A DNA stretch of 64,000 bases, from positions 34,519 through 98,518 of the forward strand of contig JAPOYJ010000070.1 of the NCBI GenBank assembly GCA_026706635.1, written 5' to 3'. This document shows, piece by piece, positions 1 through 9,178 of the stretch (its first letter is position 1; each line of letters begins with the position of its first letter). The notes beneath the pieces are model-generated. The model was not told the origin of the DNA. It saw only the letters and a program-made list of their open reading frames with translations, and made no database searches. Both the position numbers and the translations under genes were made by a program. This DNA comes from Gemmatimonadota bacterium (GTDB lineage: Bacteria > Gemmatimonadota > Gemmatimonadetes > Longimicrobiales > Gaopeijiaceae).

Positions 1-1
1 C

Positions 2-730
<729 letters not shown>

Positions 731-958
731 CAGCGGTTTCAGGGTGGTGTAGTGGCCTGCGGACCCGCGGTCGACTCGGCCTCGAGGAGGGCCCCGAAGC
801 CCAGCCGCGTGGCTCCTCGCCTCTGCCTGTGCGACCGTTAGTTGGCAGCACCACCGCTGGCGGATCGTGGTCCGCCACTCCATGGGAGCCCGAAGCATGA
901 GCGTCACGACCCTACACCCGACCCCGGGATCGCCCCTCGCCACATGCAGCTTAGCAGC

Positions 959-1345
959 CCGTGGACAAGCCTCCCACGGCATTCGAGCGGCGCTGCATCC
1001 GCGCTGGACCGCTGCGCTCTGCGTCGCTCCTCGCACCAATAGCGCTGCGGCTATTGGTCCTTGCGGCCCGAAGATGCACCCTGGCGGCATTCGAGGGGCG
1101 CTGCATCCGCGCTGGATCGCTTCGCTTCTGCGTTGCTTCTTGGGCGAATGGCTCTGCCATGCGCCCCGCGAAGCGCCTTGCCAGCCCGGCGCTTCGCCCC
1201 TCTCGGTGCTCGCCCGGGCGCATCCACGGACCGCTTCGTCGCGCCTTGCCAGTGGGGCGCTTCGCCGGTCTCGGTGCTCGTCCGGGCCCGTCCACGGACT
1301 GCCAGCGCTTCGCCGCTCTCGGTGCTCGCGCGAGATTGTCCACGG
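959..1345. repeat. Dispersed intergenic element, copy 1 (CCGTGGACAA ends)
   Basis: The stretch between recA and the next gene holds a 387-bp element whose ends are perfect inverted repeats, CCGTGGACAA at 959-968 and TTGTCCACGG at 1336-1345. Inside are two near copies of a unit starting GCTGCATCCGCGCTGGA (about 993 and 1105), a CCAATAGCGCTGCGGCTATTGG hairpin (about 1037-1058), and two to three copies of a CGCCTTGCCAG...CTCGGTGCTCG...CCACGGA unit between 1168 and 1345. The same modules recur near 5.2, 8.7, 19.6 and 63.9 kb. Short open frames on both strands inside it are by-products of the GC-rich repeats. No transposase is present, so it resembles a MITE or another non-autonomous element. Confidence 0.75.
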
Positions 1346-2447
1346 ACTGCTGGGCCTGCTTCTCGCGGGCGCGCTCACCCTGGCGGCAGCACTTCCGGCC
1401 TCCGGCCAGAGCAGGGCCGACTCGGCCGCGGTGCTCCTGGGTACCGCCGAGGCGATGGAACAACGCGGCAGCGAGGAGCTGGCGCTGGCGCTCCTGCAGT
1501 ACCTCGCGAGCCGCTTCCCGGACACCGAGTCCGGGCGCATAGCGGCCTCCAGGGCCGAGTCCATCGTGATCGCGCACGGGGCCCGGGGCGGTGAGACCGA
1601 GCTCAAGGTCTGGGGAGCGACCTACGGGATATGGCTCGGGTGGGCCACGCCAGCAGCCCTCGATGCCTACGACGAGTCAGCTTACGGCGCGGGACTGCTC
1701 CTTGGCGGCCCCACCGGATTTCTCCTCGGGAGGGCCCTGGCCAACTCGCGGCCCGTGTCGCTAGGTCAGGCGCGGGCCATCACCTGGGGGGGCACCTGGG
1801 GTGCCATTCAGGGTGGTGTGGTTGCGGGGATGGCCGGTATCGATTCCGACGAAGGGGTGGTCGCGAGGATGCTGCTGGTCAGTGTCTTGGGAGTGGCTGG
1901 GGGACTGGCTGCCGCGCAGCAGGATGTCTCGCCGGGTACGGCCACCTCGGCCATGCTCGGCAGTCTCTGGGGAGTGTGGTTCGGGGGAGCCATATCGGTC
2001 CTGGCCGAACTCGAAGACGAGGCGGCGTGGACGATGGTCGCGCTCACCGGCAACGCGGGTCTGGCGCTAGGGGCCGCCATCGGGAGCCGAGTGCCGCTCA
2101 GCCGCCCGCGCGCGCGGATGATCAGCATGGGCGGACTTCTCGGGACGGTCGGAGGTGCGGGGTTGGCGCTTATCGTGGGGGCGGAAGACGAAAAGGGGGT
2201 CTTTGGCATGGCGCTGTTCGGCAGCTCCCTGGGACTGGGGCTCGCCACGGCGGCAACGTCGGACTACGGGACGGACGAGGGCTCCCTTCGCCCGCGCGCG
2301 GGCGAGGCCCTCCTAAACCGCCATGGGGGCGAGTGGTTCGTGGCCACGCCGCTCCCTTCGCCAGCTGTCGGGGTGGCCGCGCACGGACCCAGGGTCGGCG
2401 AGCGGCGTGTTTCCTGGCGGGTGCCCCTGCTGAGCGCGCGCTTCTAG
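1335..2447 (+). CDS. Secreted or membrane protein of unknown function, glycine-rich hydrophobic segments
   Basis: I do not recognise this protein. It opens with a hydrophobic leader (LLGLLLAGALTLAAALPASGQ) that looks like a signal peptide cut after GQS, followed by a TPR-like helical pair (residues about 35-80) and then seven or eight glycine-rich hydrophobic stretches (for example WGGTWGAIQGGVVAG and GGLLGTVGGAGLALIVG) arranged as an internal repeat. It ends in a short polar tail. This suggests an envelope protein with glycine-zipper helices. The start is not settled: no ATG, GTG or TTG lies just before the leader, and the frame runs straight out of the upstream repeat element. I placed it at ATT 1335 within the element end; an in-frame GTG near 1206 is the nearest ordinary start. 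Confidence 0.6.
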   Translation: MVHGLLGLLLAGALTLAAALPASGQSRADSAAVLLGTAEAMEQRGSEELALALLQYLASRFPDTESGRIAASRAESIVIAHGARGGETELKVWGATYGIWLGWATPAALDAYDESAYGAGLLLGGPTGFLLGRALANSRPVSLGQARAITWGGTWGAIQGGVVAGMAGIDSDEGVVARMLLVSVLGVAGGLAAAQQDVSPGTATSAMLGSLWGVWFGGAISVLAELEDEAAWTMVALTGNAGLALGAAIGSRVPLSRPRARMISMGGLLGTVGGAGLALIVGAEDEKGVFGMALFGSSLGLGLATAATSDYGTDEGSLRPRAGEALLNRHGGEWFVATPLPSPAVGVAAHGPRVGERRVSWRVPLLSARF

Positions 2448-2500
2448 CGCGGACTGCGGACGGCGGGCACCCGCAGGTTGCGGTCGGCGACCGGACCCGC

Positions 2501-2527
2501 GCCGGGTTGCGACCCGGCCCGGCGTTT
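2501..2527 (+). terminator. Hairpin plus short T-run before alaS
   Basis: GCCGGGT (2501-2507) pairs with ACCCGGC (2512-2518) across a TGCG loop and is followed by CCGGCGTTTT. It lies after the stop of the glycine-rich membrane gene and 15 bases before alaS. The T-run is short, so it may be a weak Rho-independent terminator or only a stable hairpin in the alaS leader. Confidence 0.4.
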
Positions 2528-2542
2528 TCGAGACTTCCCTGC

Positions 2543-5221
2543 ATGAAGTCATCCGAGATCCGCCAGCGCTTTGTCGACTACTTCGTCGCGCGGGGTCACG
2601 CTGAGCGGCCCAGCTCTCCGTTGGTGCCGGCCAACGACCCGACGCTGCTCTTCACCAACGCGGGAATGGTCCAGTTCAAGGAGGTATTCCTCGGGCTGGA
2701 GGTCCCGCGGTACAGGCGAGCCGCCACCGCCCAGAAGTGCGTGCGCGCCGGAGGCAAGCACAACGATCTCGAGGAGGTGGGCCGCACGGCACGCCACCAC
2801 ACCTTCTTCGAGATGCTGGGGAACTTCTCCTTCGGCGACTACTTCAAGGCCGAGGCAATCGAGTACGCGTGGGGCTTCCTGACCGACGAGATGGGGCTGG
2901 ATCCGGGCCGGTTGTTCGTGACCCTGCACCGGACCGACGAAGAGGCGGCGGGGTTGTGGACCGAGGTGGCGGGGGTCGCGCCGGAGCGCATCCATCGGCT
3001 GGGGGACAAGGACAACTTCTGGCAGATGGCCGACACGGGGCCGTGCGGTCCGTGTTCGGAAATCCACTATGACCTGCGGCCGCGGGCCGAGCGGAGGACG
3101 GTGCCCGAGACGGAGGAGTTCGAGCGGAGGGGCGAGGCCGGTGAATTCCTGGAGTTGTGGAATCTGGTGTTCATGCAGTTCGACCGGGATTCTTCCGGCG
3201 AGCAGACGCCGCTGCCGGCACCGAGTATCGATACGGGACTGGGGCTGGAGCGGCTTGCGGCGGTGATGCAGGGTGTGGGGAGCAACTATCACACGGATCT
3301 GTTCCTGCCGCTGCTCGAGAGCGTGGCGGAGGTGGTGGGGCGGCCGTACGACGCGGGGAGCGGGGAGGGCGTCTCATACCGAGTGCTGGCCGACCACGCG
3401 CGGGCGGTGGCGTTCTTGTTGGGGGACGGGGTGTTCCCGTCGAATGAGGGACGGGGCTACGTGCTGAGGAGGATCCTGCGGCGGGGAGTTCGGCACGCGT
3501 GGCTGCTGGGGATGCGGGAGCCAGCGCTGGCGGAGGTTGTGGGCGAGGTGATCGAGCTGATGGAGGGGACGTACCCGGAGTTGGGCGCTGGGCGGGATCG
3601 CGTGCTGGCGACGGCTCGGGGCGAGGAGGAGCGGTTCCTGGCGACGATCGACGGGGGGATGGAGAGGCTGGGGGTGGTGGCGCCGCAGGTGGCCGCGGGG
3701 ACATCGCCGAGACCGGTGATTCCGGGGGATGAGGTGTTCAAGCTGTATGACACGTTCGGGTTCCCGCCGGATCTGACGCGGATAGTGGCGGAGGAGCGGG
3801 GGTACGGGGTCGATATGGAGGGGTTCGAAGAGGCGTTGGAGGGGCAGAGGAGGCGGTCGCGAAGCGGGAGATCGATAAGCGTGGATGCAGACCCCGTTCG
3901 ATTTCACTTCCATATCCCGGAGGCAGCAGCAACCGTCTCGCGCCCGACGTCCTCGCCCCCCCGTTTCGTCGGTTACGACACCCTGAAAGCGGCAACCGAG
4001 GTCATCAGCTTCTCACGTCGCCGAGATGGCTCCATCGCCCTCATCCTCCAACACAACCCCTTCTACCTCGAAGCTGGCGGCCAGGTCTCCGATCAGGGCC
4101 GAGTCTTCACCGACAGCTGGAGCATGGAGGTCGCCGAAGTCCTCCGCGACGGCGAGCATGTCATCCTCCGCGGCCGCCCCACCGGCGACTTCCCCGGCGA
4201 ATCCGTCCTCGGCAGCACCGTCACCGCCCAGGTCGACGCCCCCGCCCGCCGCGACACCGAACGCAACCACACCGCCACCCACCTCCTCCACGCGGCCCTG
4301 CGCTCGGTTCTGGGCGACCATGTGGTGCAGCGCGGCTCCCTCGTCGCTCCGGACCGGCTTCGCTTCGACTTCTCCCACACCGCCCCCATGACGCCCGCCG
4401 AAATCGGCGCGGTCGAGGACATGGTGAACGAGGGGATCTGGGTCAGCCACCCCGTCCTCACCGCGATCCGCCCCTTCGAGGAAGCGGTCGGTGCCGGCGC
4501 GATGGCCCTCTTCGGCGAGAAGTACGGCGACGAGGTACGGGTCGTGGAGATCCCCGGGGTCAGCATGGAGCTGTGCGGCGGCACCCACGTCGGGCGCACG
4601 GGCGAGATCGGGCTCTTCAAGATCACCTCCGAGACCGGCGTGGGCGGTGGAGTGCGACGCACCGAGGCGCTCACGGGCCGGAAGGCCTTCGGGCACCTGG
4701 CCGCTTACAGGGAGCGGTTGGAGAAGCTGGCGGTCTCGGTGAAGGCCCGGCCGGACGCCGTGGAGCGTCGCGTCGGGGAGCTGATGACGGAGAAGGCCGC
4801 GCTCGAGGAGCTGGTCGACGACCTGCGCCGGCACGGCTCGGGGGGCGCCGATGTGCTCGCCAAGGCCGAGATCGACGCGGGGGGCCGCACCGTGAAGTAC
4901 AGAGGGGTTCGCATGAGGGTGCGAAACGCGGGTGACGTGAGGAAGTGGGGAGACACGTTCAGGGACTCGCCGGACGCGGGCGTGGCAGTCGTCGCCGCCC
5001 AGATGACGGCCGGAAGGTGCGCCCTCTTCGCCTTTGCCAGCGACGCCGCCATCGCGGCGGGGCTGAGGGCGGACTCTGTCGTCCGGGAGTTCGCCTCCAG
5101 GGTCGGCGGTCGGGGAGGGGGCCGCGCGCACATAGCGCAGGCGGGCGTCGGCGATCCGGGGGGCCTCGACGAGGCGGTGCGGGGCGGGGCGCGGATCCTG
5201 ACCGACTTGGTCGAGGGGTAG
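2543..5221 (+). CDS. alaS: Alanyl-tRNA synthetase
   Basis: AlaRS charges tRNA-Ala in the cytoplasm and edits mischarged Ser and Gly. The 892-residue length is normal. The N-terminal class II catalytic core shows NDPTLLFTNAGMVQFK, CVRAGGKHNDLEEVG, the motif 2 region (TGPCGPCSEIHYD) and GLGLERLAAVMQG (motif 3). The editing domain carries zinc ligands HTATH (about 576-580) and CGGTH (about 678-682), and the C-terminal DHHA1-type domain ends with GRGGGRAHIAQAG. The start is ATG 2543, the first in-frame Met matching the usual MKSSEIRQRF opening; the open frame extends far upstream but without homology. Base composition flips abruptly within the gene: the coding strand is G-rich up to about 3880 and C-rich after it. 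Confidence 0.98.
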   Translation: MKSSEIRQRFVDYFVARGHAERPSSPLVPANDPTLLFTNAGMVQFKEVFLGLEVPRYRRAATAQKCVRAGGKHNDLEEVGRTARHHTFFEMLGNFSFGDYFKAEAIEYAWGFLTDEMGLDPGRLFVTLHRTDEEAAGLWTEVAGVAPERIHRLGDKDNFWQMADTGPCGPCSEIHYDLRPRAERRTVPETEEFERRGEAGEFLELWNLVFMQFDRDSSGEQTPLPAPSIDTGLGLERLAAVMQGVGSNYHTDLFLPLLESVAEVVGRPYDAGSGEGVSYRVLADHARAVAFLLGDGVFPSNEGRGYVLRRILRRGVRHAWLLGMREPALAEVVGEVIELMEGTYPELGAGRDRVLATARGEEERFLATIDGGMERLGVVAPQVAAGTSPRPVIPGDEVFKLYDTFGFPPDLTRIVAEERGYGVDMEGFEEALEGQRRRSRSGRSISVDADPVRFHFHIPEAAATVSRPTSSPPRFVGYDTLKAATEVISFSRRRDGSIALILQHNPFYLEAGGQVSDQGRVFTDSWSMEVAEVLRDGEHVILRGRPTGDFPGESVLGSTVTAQVDAPARRDTERNHTATHLLHAALRSVLGDHVVQRGSLVAPDRLRFDFSHTAPMTPAEIGAVEDMVNEGIWVSHPVLTAIRPFEEAVGAGAMALFGEKYGDEVRVVEIPGVSMELCGGTHVGRTGEIGLFKITSETGVGGGVRRTEALTGRKAFGHLAAYRERLEKLAVSVKARPDAVERRVGELMTEKAALEELVDDLRRHGSGGADVLAKAEIDAGGRTVKYRGVRMRVRNAGDVRKWGDTFRDSPDAGVAVVAAQMTAGRCALFAFASDAAIAAGLRADSVVREFASRVGGRGGGRAHIAQAGVGDPGGLDEAVRGGARILTDLVEG

Positions 5222-5224
5222 AGC

Positions 5225-5637
5225 CCGTGGACAAAGCCCTGACGGCATTCAAGGCGCGCTGCATCCGCGCTGGACCGCTGGCGCTCGCCTGTCCATACTG
5301 TAATGTATACTTTACAATATGTAATCCGTGGTTTACAATTCTTGCATCCCTAGCTTCGCTCGGTGTTGCTCCTTGGCCTGATAGCGCTTGCTACCAGGCC
5401 TTCGTCGCGCCTTGCCAGTGGGGCGGCCCGCGAACAGGACCCCGACGGCATTCGCCCGGCGGAGCATCCCCGCTGGGCCGCTTCGCTCTGCGTTGCTTCT
5501 CGGGCGAATGGCTCCGCCATGCGCCCCGCGAAGCGCCTTGCCAGCCCGGCGCTTCGCCGGGCTCGGTGCTCGTCCGGGCCTGTCCACGGGCCGCCGGCCC
5601 TTCGCCGGTCTCGGTGCTCGCGCGAGACTATCCACGG
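5225..5637. repeat. Dispersed intergenic element, copy 2 (CCGTGGACAA ends, AT-rich core)
   Basis: This gap between alaS and the next gene contains a second, 413-bp copy of the element, bounded by CCGTGGACAA (5225-5234) and CTATCCACGG (5628-5637). The order of modules is GCTGCATCCGCGCTGGACCG, an AT-rich core (5299-5340, containing TGTAATGTATACTTTACAAT), a GATAGCGCTTGCTA hairpin, then GGCGAATGGCTCCGCCATGC and the CGCCTTGCCAG / CTCGGTGCTCG units. Copy 1 lacks the AT-rich core but shares the other modules with only a few mismatches. Nothing in it looks like a gene. Confidence 0.75.
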
Positions 5638-5678
5638 ACTGCTCGAGCTCCCCGAGGCCTCACGATGAGGGCATCCTC

Positions 5679-6002
5679 GTGCTCGCCAACTGGGATGTCA
5701 GACGCGTGACCATCGGCGAGTGGATCGACTCGCGTGGCGGGAGCGTCCCTTCGGCCCTCCGCAGTCGCTTGCGGGCGCAGGGGGAGGTCTCGCTGACGGC
5801 GCTTCTGGACGCGGCCATCGTCGAGCTCGAGGCGGTCGAACGGGGCGACCCCGCCGATCGCGCGACGGCGTTTTCGCTGCTCGCTGCCGACGCCTACGTC
5901 ACGTACGCCTGCCTCTGGGAGGTGACGGAGGGCACCGGAGACGGCATCGAAGACATACTCGCGCAGCTTGCGGGAGCACCGGGGGTGGGGTCGCCAGAGT
6001 GA
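5679..6002 (+). CDS. Small conserved-looking protein of unknown function
   Basis: This is a 107-residue acidic, largely alpha-helical protein (GEWIDSRGGSVPSALRSRL, then ALLDAAIVELEAVERG and AADAYVTYACLWEV). I do not recognise a family. It has no signal peptide or membrane segment. The start is GTG 5679, preceded by a GAGG ribosome-binding site at about 5666; GTG 5706 is the alternative. Its TGA stop overlaps the GTG start of cca by four bases, so the two are probably co-translated. It could be a small partner of tRNA processing or envelope metabolism, but the sequence does not say which. Confidence 0.7.
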   Translation: MLANWDVRRVTIGEWIDSRGGSVPSALRSRLRAQGEVSLTALLDAAIVELEAVERGDPADRATAFSLLAADAYVTYACLWEVTEGTGDGIEDILAQLAGAPGVGSPE

Positions 6003-7342
6003 CACAGGGCTCGGGTCGGTCGGTGGGCGGCCGTGCTGCGGCGACCGTCCGAATCGAGGTGCCTGGGGCGGTGCGCGAGCTGGTCGCGAAGCTCGAGGAG
6101 GCTGGCTTCGAGACGTGGACTGTAGGCGGCGGCGTGAGGGATGCCGTGTGGGGCAGGCGCCGCGCGCCCGAGGACTGGGATCTGGCCACTCGCGCCACTC
6201 CGGGCGAGGTGCGCGGGATCTTCCGGCGCACGGTGCCTCTGGGCGAGAGGCACGGGACCATCGGCGTATTCGGCGCCGACAACCGGCTCTACGAGGTCAC
6301 CACCTTTCGGCGGGACATCTCGACCGACGGGCGCAGGGCGGTGGTGGCATTCGCCAGCTCGATCGACGAGGACCTCGGCCGCCGCGACTTCACCGTGAAC
6401 GCAATGGCCTGGCATCCGCTTCGCAAGGCGCTCGTCGATCCCCACGGCGGTCGCGAGGACCTGGCCGGAGGAATCCTCCGCGCGGTGGGCGACGCCCGGC
6501 TCCGCTTCACGGAGGACCGTCTGCGCGTTCTCCGAGGACTTCGCTTCGCGGGGAGCCTTGGCCTTGAGATCGAAGCCAGGACCTGGGCGGCTCTCGTCGA
6601 GGCGGTCGCGGGGCTGGGTCTCCTCTCGGCGGAGCGCGTCCGCGAGGAGATCGTAAAGGTCCTCGGAGGGCCGCGGCCTTCCCGGGCGCTTGGGCTCTAC
6701 CTGAGCGCGGGCGTGGTCGAGAAGCTGCTCCCCGAGGTGGAAGGCGGGATCGGGGGCGCGGCTCTGGTAACGGCGGATGCGCTGAAGGGGAGGGAGCCGG
6801 AGCTGCCGCGCCTGGCCGCGCTCCTCCTGCACGGAATGGGGCCGGCCCCCGATCCCGACCGGGTCGCCGCGCTCCTCGAACGGCTCCGGTTCTCGAATGC
6901 CGAGGTGCGGCGGGTGTGCGCGGTGGTCGAGAGCCGACTGGCACCCCCCGCAGGGCTCCGCGACGACTTGGCGCGCCGGCGGTGGATGGCGGCGGCCGCG
7001 CGCTCCTCGCCGACTGCCCTCTCCGACGCCTTCCGGGTCTGGCGTGCGCACTCGCAAGCCGTCGCCGCAGAGAATCACCGCGAGGTGCAGCTGGCGATCG
7101 CGGCGATCCAGCGCGACCTCGACGCGGGTCTACCCATGCGGACCGAGGAGCTGGAGATATCCGGCGCCGCCCTACTGGCGTGCGGCTGGCGACCTGGCCC
7201 GGCGCTCGGCGCTGCCCTCACCGCGCTGCTCGAGTTGGTGTGGATCGACCCTTCGCTGAACACTCGCTCGGCGCTCCTCGAGATGGCGGAGGGGCTCGAC
7301 CCAGAGAGCCTTCCGACCACCTCCACCGGGGAGCGAGTTTGA
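5999..7342 (+). CDS. cca: CCA-adding tRNA nucleotidyltransferase / poly(A) polymerase family
   Basis: This enzyme adds or repairs the 3' CCA of tRNAs, or in some relatives adds poly(A). The 447-residue protein has the class II nucleotidyltransferase head: GGGVRDAVWG (about residues 41-50), the metal-binding EDWDLATRATP (DxD-like), YEVTTFRRDI, then RRDFTVNAMAWHP and RFTEDRLRVLRGLRFA. This is followed by an RNA-binding helical domain in which the HD motif is not evident. The start is GTG 5999 overlapping the previous stop (GTGA), and the stop overlaps the TTG of hflX, so the three genes read as one coupled unit. Whether it adds CCA or A only cannot be settled from sequence alone; the tRNA-Pro gene here lacks an encoded CCA, so some CCA-adding activity is needed. 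Confidence 0.9.
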   Translation: MTQGSGRSVGGRAAATVRIEVPGAVRELVAKLEEAGFETWTVGGGVRDAVWGRRRAPEDWDLATRATPGEVRGIFRRTVPLGERHGTIGVFGADNRLYEVTTFRRDISTDGRRAVVAFASSIDEDLGRRDFTVNAMAWHPLRKALVDPHGGREDLAGGILRAVGDARLRFTEDRLRVLRGLRFAGSLGLEIEARTWAALVEAVAGLGLLSAERVREEIVKVLGGPRPSRALGLYLSAGVVEKLLPEVEGGIGGAALVTADALKGREPELPRLAALLLHGMGPAPDPDRVAALLERLRFSNAEVRRVCAVVESRLAPPAGLRDDLARRRWMAAAARSSPTALSDAFRVWRAHSQAVAAENHREVQLAIAAIQRDLDAGLPMRTEELEISGAALLACGWRPGPALGAALTALLELVWIDPSLNTRSALLEMAEGLDPESLPTTSTGERV

Positions 7343-8661
7343 CAGAGCGGATACGCGACCCCCGCCCCGCTGGCGACTCCGAGGCGAGCCCGGGGGTGGA
7401 GCGCGCCATCCTGGTCGCAGTGCCGAGCCCCGACGGCGGGAAATCCAGCGCCTGCGAACACCTCGCCGAGCTGGAGCGCCTCGCCGACACGGCTGGCGCT
7501 CAGGTGGTAGGCGAGATCGTGCAGATCCTCGACGCACCGCGGGCGCGCTACTACCTGGGGAGCGGCAAGGCGCGTAAGCTCGCCGAAATGGTTGGCGCGG
7601 AGGAGGCCGAGCTGGTTGTCTTCGACGACGAGCTCACGCCCGCCCAGGCCCGCAACCTGGAGAAGCTCTGCGGAGTGAGGGTCCTGGATCGAACGGAGCT
7701 GATTCTGGACATCTTCGCGACCCGGGCCCGGAGCTACGAGGCCCGCCTGCAGGTCGAGCTGGCGCAGCTTCAGTACCTCCTGCCGCGCCTCCGGCGGATG
7801 TGGATCCACCTCTCGCGCATTCGGGGCGGCATTGGACTACGCGGTCCGGGCGAGACGCAGCTCGAGGTCGACAGGCGGCTGATCGGGAGGCGCATCGCCG
7901 ACCTGCGCCGCAAGCTGGCTGCCGTCTCGCGAGCCGAGGCTACGCGGCGAAAGGGCCGCGCGGACTCCTTTCGCGCGACGCTCGTGGGGTACACCAACGC
8001 GGGAAAGTCCTCGCTCCTGCAGGCGCTGTCCGGGAAGGAGCAGCACGTCGAGGACAGACTCTTCGCGACGCTGGACGCCTCGACGCGCCTCGTGGATCTG
8101 GGCGATCGGCGCGAGGCTCTCGTGACCGACACGGTCGGGTTCATCCGGAAGCTCCCGCACCACCTCGTTGCCTCCTTCCGATCCACTCTGGCGGAGGCGC
8201 GCGAGGCGGATCTGCTTCTGCATGTCGTCGACGCGTCGCACCCCCAGCGAGGGGTACAGGCGGAGGTGGTCCGCGCGACCCTCGCAGAGATGGGGCTCGC
8301 CGACCGCGCTGTGCTCACGGTCTACAACAAGGTCGACCTGCTGGGCGACGAGGAGATGATGGCGCTCCGCGCACTTCCCGACCTGGGTGGCGAGGGACGG
8401 GCGGTCTACACCTCGGCGCTCGCTCCGGCCACCCTGGAGCCGCTTCGGTCGGTGCTACGCAGGCGCGCCAGGGAGCGGTGGCGCAAGGTGCGCGTGCGGC
8501 TGCCCGTCGCCGAGGGCAGGGTGCTGGCCGCGCTCTACGAGGGGGGCGACGTCCTTTCTCGCACCGAGGACGGCAGCACCGTGACTGTCGTCGCCAGGGC
8601 CTCTCGCACCCTGATCGGGCGTCTGTCAGCACAGCCCGGCATCCGAGTCGCGGAGTGCTGA
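7339..8661 (+). CDS. hflX: GTPase HflX
   Basis: HflX is a ribosome-associated GTPase that splits or rescues stalled 70S ribosomes under stress. The protein has about 440 residues. The N-terminal HflX domain contains the YYLGSGKARKLAEMV and DDELTPAQARNLEK blocks, a coiled linker (LQVELAQLQYLLPRLRRMW) and the GGIGLRGPGETQLEVDRR signature. The G domain follows with G1 GYTNAGKSS (about 217-225), G3 DTVGFIRKLP and G4 NKVD. The start is TTG 7339 overlapping the cca stop (TTGA); a GTG at 7396 would remove the poorly conserved first 19 residues. The gene is followed by a copy of the dispersed element. Confidence 0.96.
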   Translation: MTERIRDPRPAGDSEASPGVERAILVAVPSPDGGKSSACEHLAELERLADTAGAQVVGEIVQILDAPRARYYLGSGKARKLAEMVGAEEAELVVFDDELTPAQARNLEKLCGVRVLDRTELILDIFATRARSYEARLQVELAQLQYLLPRLRRMWIHLSRIRGGIGLRGPGETQLEVDRRLIGRRIADLRRKLAAVSRAEATRRKGRADSFRATLVGYTNAGKSSLLQALSGKEQHVEDRLFATLDASTRLVDLGDRREALVTDTVGFIRKLPHHLVASFRSTLAEAREADLLLHVVDASHPQRGVQAEVVRATLAEMGLADRAVLTVYNKVDLLGDEEMMALRALPDLGGEGRAVYTSALAPATLEPLRSVLRRRARERWRKVRVRLPVAEGRVLAALYEGGDVLSRTEDGSTVTVVARASRTLIGRLSAQPGIRVAEC

Positions 8662-8679
8662 CGTGGAGGGGCCATCTAG

Positions 8680-8866
8680 TCGACGAGAGGCTGGTAGCAA
8701 AGCCACCGGCACTAGGAGCAGCGCAGAGCGAATCCTAGGGCATAGCATTTGTAAATCATGGATTACATATTGTAAAGTATAGATTACACTGTGGACGAGC
8801 AAGCGAAGGGGTCCAGCGGGGATGCAGCGCTGCTCCTGCCGCGGGGGCTCGTCCGCGGTCTGCCAA
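8680..8866. repeat. Dispersed intergenic element, copy 3 (inverted orientation)
   Basis: This stretch is the reverse complement of the central part of copy 2, in the same module order: GCTGGTAGC hairpin arm, TAGGAGCAGCGCAGAGCG, the AT-rich core (8748-8788, containing GATTACATATTGTAAAGTAT), GTGGACGAGC, then GGTCCAGCGGGGATGCAGCG. It ends within three bases of the selenocysteine tRNA gene, so it may have inserted at the tRNA 5' flank. The outer ends are degenerate. Confidence 0.65.
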
Positions 8867-8868
8867 GG

Positions 8869-8965
8869 GGGGGCGGATCGGGACTGGTGTTCCGTCTGGT
8901 CTTCAAAACCAGTGTGCCCGGCTGAAACCCGGGTGGGTGGGTTCGATTCCCACACGCCCCCGCCA
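8869..8965 (+). tRNA. selC: tRNA-Sec (anticodon TCA), CCA encoded
   Basis: This is a selenocysteine tRNA, which reads UGA when SelB and a SECIS element are present. It folds with an acceptor stem of 8 positions (GGGGGCGG against ACGCCCCC, the last pair being G-A), a 6-bp D stem (CGGGAC / GTTCCG), a 5-bp anticodon stem around CTTCAAA, a long variable arm (CCCGG / CCGGG) and a 5-bp T stem (GTGGG TTCGATT CCCAC). The long D stem and variable arm and the 8+5 stacked stem are tRNA-Sec hallmarks. Discriminator G and CCA are encoded at 8962-8965. No selA, selB or selD lies in the window. Confidence 0.93.
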
Positions 8966-9011
8966 CTCGACTGTATCTTCCACCCCCATGGAGAGGTCTC
9001 ACACTGCACGG

Positions 9012-9085
9012 CGGGGCGTGGCGCAGCTCGGTAGCGCGCCTGCTTTGGGAGCAGGAGGTCGCCGGTTCGAATCCGGCCGCCCCGA
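9012..9085 (+). tRNA. tRNA-Pro (anticodon TGG)
   Basis: This is a standard 74-nt cloverleaf: acceptor stem CGGGGCG / CGCCCCG, D arm GTGGCGCAGCTCGGTAGCGC, anticodon stem CCTGC / GCAGG with loop TTTGGGA (anticodon TGG), and T arm GCCGG TTCGAAT CCGGC. CCA is not encoded, unlike in the neighbouring tRNA-Sec. It lies 46 bases after tRNA-Sec and 93 bases before aroQ, and may share a transcript with either. Confidence 0.96.
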
Positions 9086-9178
9086 CTGGCAGGGAGTCGT
9101 TGACATGCCTTGGCGAGCGGCGACGATTGTGATGTTTCCCGGCCAGTATTGCGCGAATGGCCCGCGAGGAGAAACACA

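Noticed and set aside
951..1594. Several overlapping open frames in recA-downstream repeats, with peptide repeats such as RCIRAG and GALRRSRCS
   Set aside because: They follow the dispersed DNA repeat in every frame and have no independent support.
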